This document shows positions 21,920 through 30,910 of a stretch of DNA of 64,000 nucleotides, piece after piece; the stretch's first letter is position 1; every line of letters begins with the position of its first letter. The stretch covers positions 4,049,793-4,113,792 of the forward strand of contig BSYO01000031.1 in NCBI GenBank assembly GCA_033239525.1, given 5' to 3'. The notes below the pieces were generated by a model. It was given only the letters and a program-made list of their open reading frames with translations, was not told the DNA's origin and did no database searches. The position numbers and the translations under genes were made by a program. The DNA comes from Nepenthes gracilis (Eukaryota; Streptophyta; Magnoliopsida; Caryophyllales; Nepenthaceae).

Positions 21920-22615
21920 ATTGATCGGAAAGTTTGACTCTGAAGAGTGGATGGAACCAGATTGATGGTTGACCAGCTTGGCTGACTGCATCACTTGATT
22001 CGGAGAACAGAATAGAGCCAGAAATATGGTTGTCCGATTTTGTTGACCAATGCACTCGAATCCAGCGAGCAGTGCAAAGTTGAAAAAGCTGGTTAATCGG
22101 ATCTAGTAACCAAAGCTTTCGAATCGGAGAGGGCATCCAAGCAAAAATCTTTGTTGGCCGATTCCGTGACGAGCACTTGAATCTGGAGAGCGGCGTGGTA
22201 CCGAAAGTCTTTGTTGACCAGAGCCGTCGACCGACAAAGCACTCTAATCCGGAGAGCAGTGCAAAGCCAAAAATTTTTATTGACCGGATCGGTTAACCGG
22301 CGAAGTGCTCGAGTCTAGATAGCAGTTCAAAGCCGAAAATCTTTGTTGATCGGCAAAGTGCTAAAATTCGGAGAGCAGTTGAGCTAGAAATCTTTCTTTG
22401 ATTGGATCCACACCAAAATGAAGTGCTCGATTCGGAGAGCAGTTCAAAGCCGAAAATCTTTGTTGATCGAATCCATTGACCAACAAAGTGCTCGAATCTG
22501 GAGAGCAGTTCAAAGCTAGAAATCTTTGTTGATTAGACTCGTTGACCGGCGAAGTGTTCGAATCTGGAGAGCAGTGTGGAGCTGAAAATCTTTATTAACC
22601 GGATCCGTTGCGAGC
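21920..22615. repeat. About 70-bp tandem repeat, roughly 10 units, in G2
   Basis: Units read CGGAGAGCAGTTCAAAGCCG, then AAAATCTTTGTTGACCGGAT, then CCGTTGACCGGCGAAGTGCT, with drift and length variation. Many units contain two TTGACC motifs. No coding meaning was found. Confidence 0.85.
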
Positions 22616-23377
22616 CATCTGAGTCTCAAGCAAGATCCAAGAGCGCGGAGATGAAAGATCTCAGGCTGAAGATCAAATCTCGTCACTAAAAGGATGCACT
22701 TTGAGAAGTCAGGAGGCAACTTGCCTTAAGATAGCTGATAGTTTGAGCTATGACAATAGATACACATTGCGTTCCTTAGAAGGGTTTTTATCGTCGTGCA
22801 TTGCTTGTTGGCAAGTCATCAATGGGATTGGGAGTGAGGAGCCCTTAGGAAGCTCAGTTGCTGAAACTGGGGATATTTTGCCTCTCGAGTTGAGCAAATG
22901 GTTCAATATCGTGACCGTGGCCAAGTTTGGGATCTCGATCTCAGTGACTCCCTCTTCGAGGATACCTCTTTACTTTCTAGTGGAGTGTTAGGGCTACTGG
23001 CAATGATTTGCGCTGGATTTCAATCGTTCCCGTGAAGGAAAGTCGTGGCCCTGAGGAGGCGAGGTTATCGTCTAAGCCTTCGGGCCTTAGGACGAACACG
23101 TCGGTTGGTTGCGCTCACCCCTACCAAGAGGAGGTCACGGCGCTGAGAAGATGAGGCTACCGGCTAAGCTTTGAAGCTATCGTTACTGGACTTTTGCTAG
23201 CCTAGGGCATCACCCGCATGTACCGTCAATGCTCGGTCCTAATTGAGGACGTCGTAGCTTTCATGCATCTGGTCCTAGTCCGCTGACCATCATTAACTGA
23301 TGGTGTTCTTTTCTTCAAGAGGAGATCGCCACACGCACGCTGAAAAGCCCCCTAAAGTTTTGAGTTCGACCGCACAT

Positions 23378-23525
23378 GGGCCACTTAGTGACGGGTTTGA
23401 GGTTTGATTCGACCGCTTACAGGCCACTTGGATGACTAATGTTTAATTCGACCGCTCATGGGTCGCCTGAATGACTAGGGTTTAATTTGACCGCTTATAG
23501 GCCACCTGGATGACTAGGATTTAGT
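23378..23525. repeat. Short tandem array in G2, homologous to the G1 45-bp array
   Basis: Three to four units of CATGGGCCACTTGGATGACT followed by AGGGTTTAATTCGACCGCTT lie at the same place relative to AAGCCCCCTAAAG as the array in G1. Confidence 0.75.
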
Positions 23526-24104
23526 TACGAGCAGGTAAAAACCCGCCCGACTTAGGGGCAGTCTAGGTTGCATGATTTTATGCAATGTTATAAAACCACA
23601 CGTATAAGTAGATAATATTTCTATCCTATTAATGGAAATATGATTCAAGTAAGCAGTATGGTGTATGCAAAACTTACTTAGATTCGGTGTGGAATTATCA
23701 TCGGCGTGTGAGTGGTGCTTTTGTAATCGGCTCACCGTATCGAGTGAACGGCTAGCGTGCACCACTTCGGAGGGTCATCGGGCTGCTTTGGTAGGGGCCT
23801 TGGCCTATGGCCACTATGCTCCGTGGGATTCGGTCCTTTGCTATGAGTTGGTTGGATAGCGTGTTGTTGCCATGCTAGGTTGCCTGTTGGCGAGTGGTTC
23901 GGGTCGCATTGTCGACTGATACTGCCTCAGGTGACTCGGACCAGTGAAGCGCTAGGTTGGATGATGTTTTTGACGGTGCAATGGGTGGTGGGTCGAGTAC
24001 GTCAAGCCCCCACTACAAGTTTTGCCATTACTTTTACAGGGTCTGCTGCCGTGCAACGTGTTGCAGCGGGATCGGCCTACTGACTGGAGCAATGCTGCGT
24101 GGTG

Positions 24105-24545
24105 AAGATCTGGCTGGAGAAGATCTGGCGACGAGAGCTCTGGCAGGCCTAAGAAGATCTGGCGGCGAAGAGCTACAGCAAGCCGAAGAAGATCTGGCGG
24201 TGAAGAGCTGTGGCAGGCTAGAGAAGATCTGGCAGTGAAGAGTTTCGGTAGGCCAGAGAGATTTGGCGGCGAGGAGCTCCAGCATGTCAGAGAAGATCTG
24301 GTGATGACTTCCGGCAGGCAGAGAGATCTGGCGGCAAGGAGCTCCAGTAGGCCAGAGAAGATCTCGCGGCGAGAGTTTTGGCAGGCTAGAGAAGATCTGG
24401 CAACGAGGAGTTATGGCAAGCTAGAGAAGATCTGGCGATGAGTTTTGGTAGGCCAGAGAGATCTGGCGGCAAGAACTCCGGCAGGCCAGAGAAAGTCTAG
24501 CAGCGAGAGCTCTGACAGGCCAGAGAAGATCTGGCAACGAAGGTG
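24105..24545. repeat. About 36-43-bp tandem repeat, roughly 11 units, in G2
   Basis: Units read AGAAGATCTGGCGGCGAAGA followed by GCTCCGGCAGGCC. Both strands are open for 60-90 codons, but only as a consequence of the repeat; no family was recognised. It lies between the primer-binding site and the other arrays, where gag would be in G1. Confidence 0.85.
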
Positions 24546-25220
24546 ACTGGCTGGAGAGCCGGAACGCTTCTCAATCCAATTGGAATGCCGGAATGCTCCT
24601 CAGTTCAACTGGAACATCAGGGAGCTCCTCAGTCCGAAAAACTACTATAGGTTGGTCGAATGAGAGACGGAGTGCCGGAGAGCTTTTGCATTTTGTAGTA
24701 CTCCAAGACACTCTATTTAATTGAACAGCAAAGGATGGAAGCGAAGCTTAAGTTTCGAGGGAAGCTTTGCTGCTCGGCCTAGCCCCTTTGGCGTGGCTCC
24801 TTGGAACCGGATCGATTACTTCTCCGGGAGTGGGCCCTATCGCTTTGATACTCCTGAATACCAAGGTCGTCGGGCTGATGAGATAGGTATTGGGGGCCGC
24901 TTGGGTCCTGAGGTCGTCAAGCCGATTGATCCTCTGAGGATGCTAACTTTTTTCGATCGCTTGAAAGCCGATCGGCGAAGCCCCCAGTGTTACATCTTCT
25001 GATGGGTGCACATGGTCAGGAAGAGGGTACTCTACTGAGTGCCAGGTACTCGAACATTTGGTATCAATCACCTATTGGCATAGCTACCTGATGAGGGTCG
25101 TCGCCATGGGAGATGATATCTCCAGCCGATGTGCTGGCTGGAGCACTGGTATTGACTATGTTTGTTTTGTGTAGGAGATTGAGTGTTGAGAGAAGATGCT
25201 AGACTTTTTGTCATATTTTT

Positions 25221-25235
25221 CACAGACGGTGCTAA
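25221..25235 (-). other. G2 primer-binding site
   Basis: The minus strand reads TTAGCACCGTCTGTG right after the LTR end CGCAACA, similar to TTGGCGCCGTCTGTG-type sites. Confidence 0.6.
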
Positions 25236-25828
25236 TGTTGCGCCCCGAGTCCCCGATTGTTATACAGATTAGGGAGCCTTCTAATATTCCATTGTGGGCC
25301 GATCTGAATCGGGTCCGGTCTTCGTTACTAATAAACTGAAATATGCACAACACAAACCACAAATAAAAGGTCAGAGGACAACAGGGGGCTATCCCCCATT
25401 GACACTTCGACTCTCAAGTCAGAAATTTTTCACTATAAACGGAGGAATGCACATTTAAAAGTAAACGTGGCGGGAATGTAAAGATGTAGCGATAAGGGAA
25501 GTGTGAGAGGAATGTATTGGAAGGCTTGTGCTCCATGAATGCGCCCGACAAAGGGGCAGTTTAGAAATGCGCTCGTTGAGGACGGCCTAGAAGTATGCCC
25601 GATTGAGGGGCGGCTTAGAGGTGCGCCAACTGAGGACAGCTTAGAGGTATGCCCGGTAGAAGGGCGGTTTAGAGGTGTGCCCACTAAGGGTGGTTTAAAG
25701 GTATGCCCGGCAAAGGAGTGGCTTATAGGTGCGCCCTTTGAGGATGGTTTAGAGGTGCGTCCGGTAGAGGGGCTGCTTAGAGGTACGTCCACTATGAGCG
25801 GTTTAGATGTGCGCCCAGTAGATGTGCG
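25236..25828 (-). repeat. G2 5' LTR, truncated
   Basis: In plus view it starts TGTTGCGCCCCGAGTCCCCG and follows the 3' LTR through the leader and the 27-bp minisatellite (25535-25826). It then changes abruptly to GTGTGTG-rich sequence; the last about 380 bp of the LTR are missing. Confidence 0.8.
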
Positions 25829-25857
25829 CCCTTTGTGTGGGTGTGTGTGCGTGTGTG

Positions 25858-26203
25858 TGAGTTGCAGCAGAAGCTGCGTGAAGCTCCAGTGGGGCGGGTG
25901 TGTGTGTTTGGTGGCTGAAGCAAAACGGGCCATAGGTTGGGTTTGGTGAATGGCAGGTCATGGGCCATGGGCTGGGATGGTTCGGGGTGAGGGTGTGTGC
26001 GTGTGGAGTGAAGAGTGGTGGGGCAGGTTTTGTGTATTGGGCTGTGTGTGTGGGTTGCAGCAGAAGCTGCGTGAAGCTCTAGTGGGGCGGGTGTGTGTGT
26101 TTGGTGGCTGAAGCAAAACGGGCCGTAGGTTGGGTTTGGTGAATGGCAGGTCATGGGCCATGGGCTTGGATGGTTTGGGGTGAGGGTGTGTGCATGTGGT
26201 ACA
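25858..26203 (-). repeat. Left inverted-repeat arm, tandem duplicate
   Basis: Two copies of GTTGCAGCAGAAGCTGCGTG...GGTCATGGGCCATGGGCT start at 25861 and 26054, differing at only a few sites in 150 bp. Confidence 0.85.
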
Positions 26204-26545
26204 TCCCGGAGCAGGGTGATATTTTTAGTCTGTTGAGAGGGTAATAGGCCTTGACTATGCAGCGAATACCTTCTCTCCTCCCTGAAATACGAGGTTAAAA
26301 TTTGATCCCTTCCTGTAAAAAAATTCTGAGTTGAGAGCATTTGGGATTCCTTTAAGGGCAATTGAATGATATGTTCTTGTCGTTTATTGAACAGTGATAA
26401 AAGCATGCTGTTGTTAGTCCAGCAGAAATTTAGCATTAACCAGGGTACCTACACTATGATACGATGTGTCTTAATGTTGACTAATTGGAGTTTTGAAACA
26501 AGTGATGGAACAACATATTAAGAAAGTTGAGAAGATTTAATATAC

Positions 26546-26680
26546 AGATGGCCTTGCTGTTTGGTTGATGGTTGATCTTCCTTTTGTTACAGATGGCCTT
26601 GCTGTTTGGTTGATGGTTGATCTTCCTTTTGTTACGGATGGCCTTGCTGTTTGGTTGATGGTTGATCTTCCTTTTGTTGT
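26546..26680 (+). repeat. 45-bp unit repeated three times
   Basis: AGATGGCCTTGCTGTTTGGT...CTTTTGTTAC at 26546-26590, 26591-26635 and 26636-26680. Copies 1 and 2 are identical; copy 3 differs at its first base and its end. The unit length is divisible by three, but no continuing coding frame was confirmed. Confidence 0.95.
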
Positions 26681-26762
26681 TTTTCTGCTTCTACTACTTG
26701 TTTGCTAAAAGCACTTGTCTTCCACGTATGAAACTGTGTTGCCATGTTTCTTTTGGATGAAG

Positions 26763-26869
26763 ATTGATGCTGCTTTGAAAGAAGGGGTTGATGTATTGAA
26801 GGTGCTTGCATCCAAAGGCTTCAATGTGAGTGCAAGATGCTTCAACAGAGAGCAGAAGTATAAGCACTA
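26763..26869 (+). pseudogene. Short exon-like open segment, unknown
   Basis: A frame of about 35 codons (IDAALKEGVDVLKVLASKGF, then NVSARCFNREQKYKH and a stop at 26867-26869) has a protein-like composition unlike its AT-rich surroundings. A TTCTTTTGGATGAAG lead-in follows a pyrimidine-rich stretch. I recognise no family. It could be the last exon of a captured host gene or chance; nothing in the flanks confirms expression. Confidence 0.25.
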
Positions 26870-28221
26870 AGGCTGTCCATGATACCGGAGGACATTAAAA
26901 ATGTTTCTTCTTTAATGTCAAACTAATGTAGTTTAATTGTGGTAATTTGTTCTTTTAATGTCATGGAGACTGGTATTTACAAAAAATTCTTAAGCTCTCA
27001 AATTTTTGTCTGTAATTTTTTTTACATTGTATCATAGCCTTAATTGATCAATTAGTGATGAGTTCAGTTCCTGAAATCCTCACTTTTTTTATAATTATTT
27101 CTCAACATATAATATGTGATGAGCCTGTATTTAATCCTTGTTGAATGTGTCTACTTTGGAAGGTTTTATACAATGTTTTGTCTCAGACATTTTATGTGCA
27201 CTGATACCTAATAAAGAAGCGCTCCTGCGCCCTTTGTCGAAAAAGTCAAAAGGACACCGTTTCTTGGCAGCTAACCCAGATGAAGATGTTCAATGGATTA
27301 GCGGCTTTGCAGATCAGCAATGTTTAGTAAATTGTTTGCCCGATCCACTGGTATCATCAAGGAAACAGGGTGGTTTAGATTTTCATTTTGGTGGGATTTT
27401 CCTCTGGCAGCACATATCAAGTCTAAAACTCTGTGAAAAATTTGTGTGATATTAAGATCCTCGGTCTTGTTGCGGCCATTAGGTTAGGTAAAGTATTTCA
27501 TGAGATGATGGAGCCGATATTTAAGTTATTTAAATTGTGTACCACAATTTTGTAGTGAGAATTTAGTTTATGAATGTATGAAGATAATTCTTTGCAATGA
27601 TAGAATACAGATTATAGTGGAAGTGGCAATGAGTTGTGCCGATATTTTAGCATTGAGATTGCTTAATATCAAGGCCAAATTGATTCATTTCTTTTAGCTA
27701 GCAAAAAGTAACAAAATAATAAAAATAATGCCCATCAATAATTTCACTTACCAAATATTACTAGAAAAATACAATTAATTATACATGTAAAATTGGACAA
27801 TAATTATATATTATATTGATCAATAAGTACAAATATTGAGGTTAGAATCCTTGGAAGAAGAAAAAAAATTGCTTTTACAAAACTTGCAATCTTGTTCTCT
27901 TTCTAGTTCAACAGTGGCTGCTGGAGGCTGAAGCATTTTATGATCCTGTGAGACCACCATATCACACATAAACATTTGATCCTGTTGGAGGTTGGAGCAT
28001 GCGAGGAGAGGTAAATTAGAGGCTTATCTTCACTCAAAACCACATAAAAATGCAAAGATTTAATGAAAAGCAAGATTGAGTGTAGGGGACAAGACCTCTA
28101 TTTCTGAAATGTATGCCTCTGCCTCTGCCTCTACATCTTTAATCCTGATAGCTACTGCTAACTCATGAACACTCTTGTAAATTGAAAAAGATGACTTGTG
28201 TTACCAAAATATACAGCTTGC

Positions 28222-28852
28222 TCATATGACTAGTACATTACCAAAATAATTGGTTTGTGTTAGAAATTGGTCTACTTGATCTCCAAAAAAGTCTGTGTTA
28301 GAAGCCTGTGAATAAGATGGTCCATCTAATCTCGTATGTTGTTCCTGTAATACATGTTTTTGATGTTTGGTTAAAAGAATACTATATATACAATATAAAT
28401 TAAAGAAAACTTAATACTTATATACCGTGAGCATTTGCATAAACGATTATTGAGGTCTTGGATGATATTGAAAATTATTACGATCCTCGTCCATCCCTCC
28501 CAATGATGAGAATATAACATCCGTAACCTACAAGATACAATAAATCATAATAACTTTTCACAACTAACGAAAAATTACATAAATTATTCATTACTATGAA
28601 AAATCATATTCATACCTGACTATTTGATGTAGAATCTCTCGGACGATCAACCTTTGCATGTCGCCTTTTTTCCAAACAACTTTTTATCCGTTTTGTTCCT
28701 TTACGCGCTTCACGGCTCTTGACTCCTTTAACATTTCCATCAATGATTTCAACCATACGCGGTTGTTGACCTTCATCAAAATGAACGGCCGTAAAATTCT
28801 CAACCAATTCATTAATTGCCGAAAAGACCCAATTCTAGCTTTGCTCTCCTTC
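28222..28852 (-). pseudogene. Three-exon gene remnant inside the composite element, unknown function
   Basis: Minus-strand reading from about 28852: exon a to 28616 (ENFTAVHFDEGQQPRMVEII, then a basic stretch EARKGTKRIKSCLEKRRH), donor CAG|GTATG; an 88-bp intron to acceptor TTGTAG at 28528; exon b 28527-28436 (VTDVIFSSLGGMDEDRNNF), donor ACG|GTATA; acceptor TTACAG; exon c 28344-28222 (EQHTRLDGPSYSQASNTDFF, stop TGA 28224-28222). Both junctions fall between codons, so the frame is kept across the two introns. A single TAA in exon b (near 28454) breaks it. The upstream part is missing or degraded. I do not recognise the family; the Lys/Arg-rich region recalls the C-termini of MULE-type or FAR1-like proteins, but that is a weak impression. 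Confidence 0.4.
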
Positions 28853-28935
28853 CGGAGTACCACCAATTCGACAAACCCAACCTGGAGCTTCACGCAGCCC
28901 AATTCTAGCTTTGCTCTCCCAATTCTAGCTTTGCT

Positions 28936-29840
28936 CCCGAACCATCCCAGCCCATAGCCCATGACCTGCCATACACCAAACCCAACCTACGGCCCGTTTT
29001 GCTTCAGCCACCAAACACACACACACCCGCCCCCATGAAGCTTCACGCAACCTGCTTTGCAACTCACACACACGCACACACACCCACACAACCTCACCCT
29101 GTCTCACGGTATGCCCCCACAGCACTTGCTGCTTCACACACCCACACGGCAACACTCATACACACACAACTCACACACGAAGCACAAGCATACACCCAAC
29201 CCCCAATTTGCCCAATTCCTTCACTCACACTCACGGCGAGAACAGGCATGAAGCTCTGTTTTCTCTTACCAAATTTCTTGGACCCGATTACAACAAATTA
29301 ACATTCACTTACTCCTCAAATTTTCAACGAACACACCATCCATTTTTACCTCAAAAAAATTATACCATTTGAAAATCATAACAAAAAAAAAAAAAAAAAT
29401 CAAACTGCTTATACCATTCAACAAGAAAAAATCAAAATCAAAATTATTTTGCAAAAATCAAAATTTCTTTTCTTGCCTCGATTTCGTGGTTCTCTTCCAA
29501 CGACGGCTAGGGTTTCTCTGCGGCTCACGTTCTTCCTCTTGATTCGCGTTCTTCCTCCGATTGTGGTTAGGGCTTTGGCTCACAAGGTTGCGAGAAGAAA
29601 GGCGAAGATGGAGGAGGCAGACGAAGACGACAATGCTCTCTCTCACTCTCACGGTTCTCCCTCCCTCTTTCTTCGTTCTTGCTCTCTCTCTCCCTCTTTC
29701 TTCGTTCTGCTCTCTCTCTCACTCGCTCTCCCTCTTTCTCCTTCTTTGTTACGCCTGCTTCTAGGTTTTGTTTTCAAATTTTGAACGGCATTGGCAGCCG
29801 TTGGATTTGTTTTCAATCCAACGGCTGCTATCTCCTTCTT
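28936..29840 (+). mobile_element. LTR 4: partial LTR-like sequence / right arm of the composite
   Basis: An AC-rich tract (29015-29185), then GAAGCTCTGTTTTCTC (29249), then CTTGCCTCGATTTCGTGGTT (29472), is the same order as in solo LTR 2 (GAGGCTCTGTTTTCTC, CTTGCCTCAGTTTCGTGTTC) and LTR 3. No TTA microsatellite follows; instead a CT-rich run and a hairpin (29795-29827) end the block. Three CCAATTCTAGCTTTGCTC copies lie just upstream (28830, 28899, 28919). Confidence 0.55.
29795..29827. repeat. 13-bp perfect inverted repeat (hairpin)
   Basis: CAGCCGTTGGATT, a 7-nt loop, then AATCCAACGGCTG. It stands at the right edge of the GC-richer composite, next to an A-run and AT-rich DNA, and may mark an element end. 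Confidence 0.8.
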
Positions 29841-30905
29841 CAAATTAAAAAAAAAATAATATTACCGTGCGCGTGCGAAGCCATTCGCAGACGTTTAATG
29901 GGGACTCTTGTCAGCTCATATAATAGAGAGAGTTCGAGTTGTAAATTATAATGACTTAATGTTTTTTAGTGATTACAATTATATTTATTTAAGATTTATT
30001 TAAAATTTTAATTTTAAGTTGTAATTATTTGGCGTATTTAAATTTTAAATAGGTTTTTTTTCTTTTTTGGTAAAAGGAGACTCTTTTTTTTTTTTACTCA
30101 ACAAATTTACGTGTGGGAAGAGTGCAATTTCTAGATTGATAAAATAAATTTAAAGATGATGTGATAAAAAAATAATTATAAAGGAGTTATATATTTTATA
30201 AAATTAGATTAAATTTTCAGCAAACTCATTTTTTTCATACTCAAAGTATTGCAGAATATTGTTGATCATGGCTAAGAGGAGACATTACTGTATTAAGGGG
30301 GTTTTATTTTTTAAAAATGTGAAAATAGTTGTTCTTTTATTATAGATTATTTATTTTTAACTTAATTATTATAAATTAATTATTTTAAAATAATTAATTT
30401 CAACTTATTTTAATTTTTTTAAATTAATTAAATTACAATTATTTATTTAAAAATAAATAATTAAAATATAAAGAATAAAATTTTCAATCTCTATGAAAAA
30501 TAGAGCTCTCCAAAATTGAAACACTACCTAAATTTTTCTCACTTTTCTATTCATGACAATTATTTTATAATTTTTGTTAAAAGAAATTTATGAAGATTTT
30601 TTGAAAAATATTTAAATTAAAATTTATAAATAAACCATTACATATTTAAAGCTCACATGTTATTAATAATCAATTATTAATAAGATATTAACCATTACAT
30701 ATTTATTTGTTTTTTTATTTTTCATTCTTTAGAAATCTTTCACCTTGCAGATATTCTTTGGCAGATATGGATTATAAAAGAGTGATTTATATATTAATAG
30801 AAAATATAAAAACAATGCGGTGTTATTACTAAAATTAATATTCAACCTATTTGTTTAAAAAAATCATATAATTCCTTGAAAAGTTGTTTAAAAAATCCTA
30901 GTATT
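29841..30905. other. AT-rich intergenic DNA with MITE copy 4
   Basis: No gene seen. Contains the MITE-like element 30296-30522. The left 100 bp hold a GC-richer tail of the composite element. Confidence 0.55.
30296..30522. mobile_element. MITE-like element, copy 4
   Basis: It ends AAAAATAGAGCTCTCC, the inverted form of the GGGAGCTCTATTT start of copy 5 at 59500, and holds the shared core TTAATTAAATTACAATTATT. Confidence 0.5.
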
Positions 30906-30910
30906 ATTTC

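Larger units (their letters stand above)
20851..25828 (-). mobile_element. G2: gag/pol-less gypsy relative of G1, rich in tandem repeats
   Basis: A minus-strand element with 3' LTR 20851-21822, polypurine tract GGGGGGCTAG at 21823-21832, internal region to 25235, and a truncated 5' LTR from 25236. The LTRs, polypurine tract and the internal stretch 23100-23530 are homologous to G1 (for example CGCATGTACC, CATGCAT.TGG.CCTAGTCC, AAGCCCCCTAA). No gag, protease, RT or integrase motif was found in any frame; the internal region is mostly three tandem arrays. This fits a non-autonomous large retrotransposon derivative that would rely on a G1-like partner. The 5' LTR is cut at about 25828 by the composite element. 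Confidence 0.8.
25830..29840. mobile_element. Composite element with inverted-repeat arms around a gene remnant
   Basis: Left arm: 25835-26203, made of two tandem copies (period 193 bp). Right arm: 28936-29083, the reverse complement of a left-arm copy over about 145 bp, including GGCCCGTTTTGCTTCAGCCA and the AC-rich tract. Between the arms are 2.7 kb of moderately GC sequence with a 45-bp triplication and exon-like segments. The right arm continues into sequence resembling the leader of the solo-LTR family (LTR 4). No target duplication could be defined, so whether it is a fold-back/MULE-type transposon or two opposed LTR pieces is open. Confidence 0.5.

Noticed and set aside
24034..24441. 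Open frames of 60-90 codons rich in Glu/Leu/Ala
   Set aside because: They are translations of the G2 tandem array; the unit length drifts and frames open on both strands.
11758..24545. Regular repeat arrays considered as CRISPR-like
   Set aside because: Units are contiguous tandem repeats without unique spacers, inside plant retroelements; no cas genes.
25433..26436. Minus-strand frames of 166 and 214 codons with Thr/His/Pro repeats
   Set aside because: They translate the LTR minisatellite and the AC-rich inverted-repeat arm; no domain and no codon preference.
27138..27449. 103-codon plus-strand frame
   Set aside because: No recognisable family, no splice context and no homologous segment elsewhere in the window.
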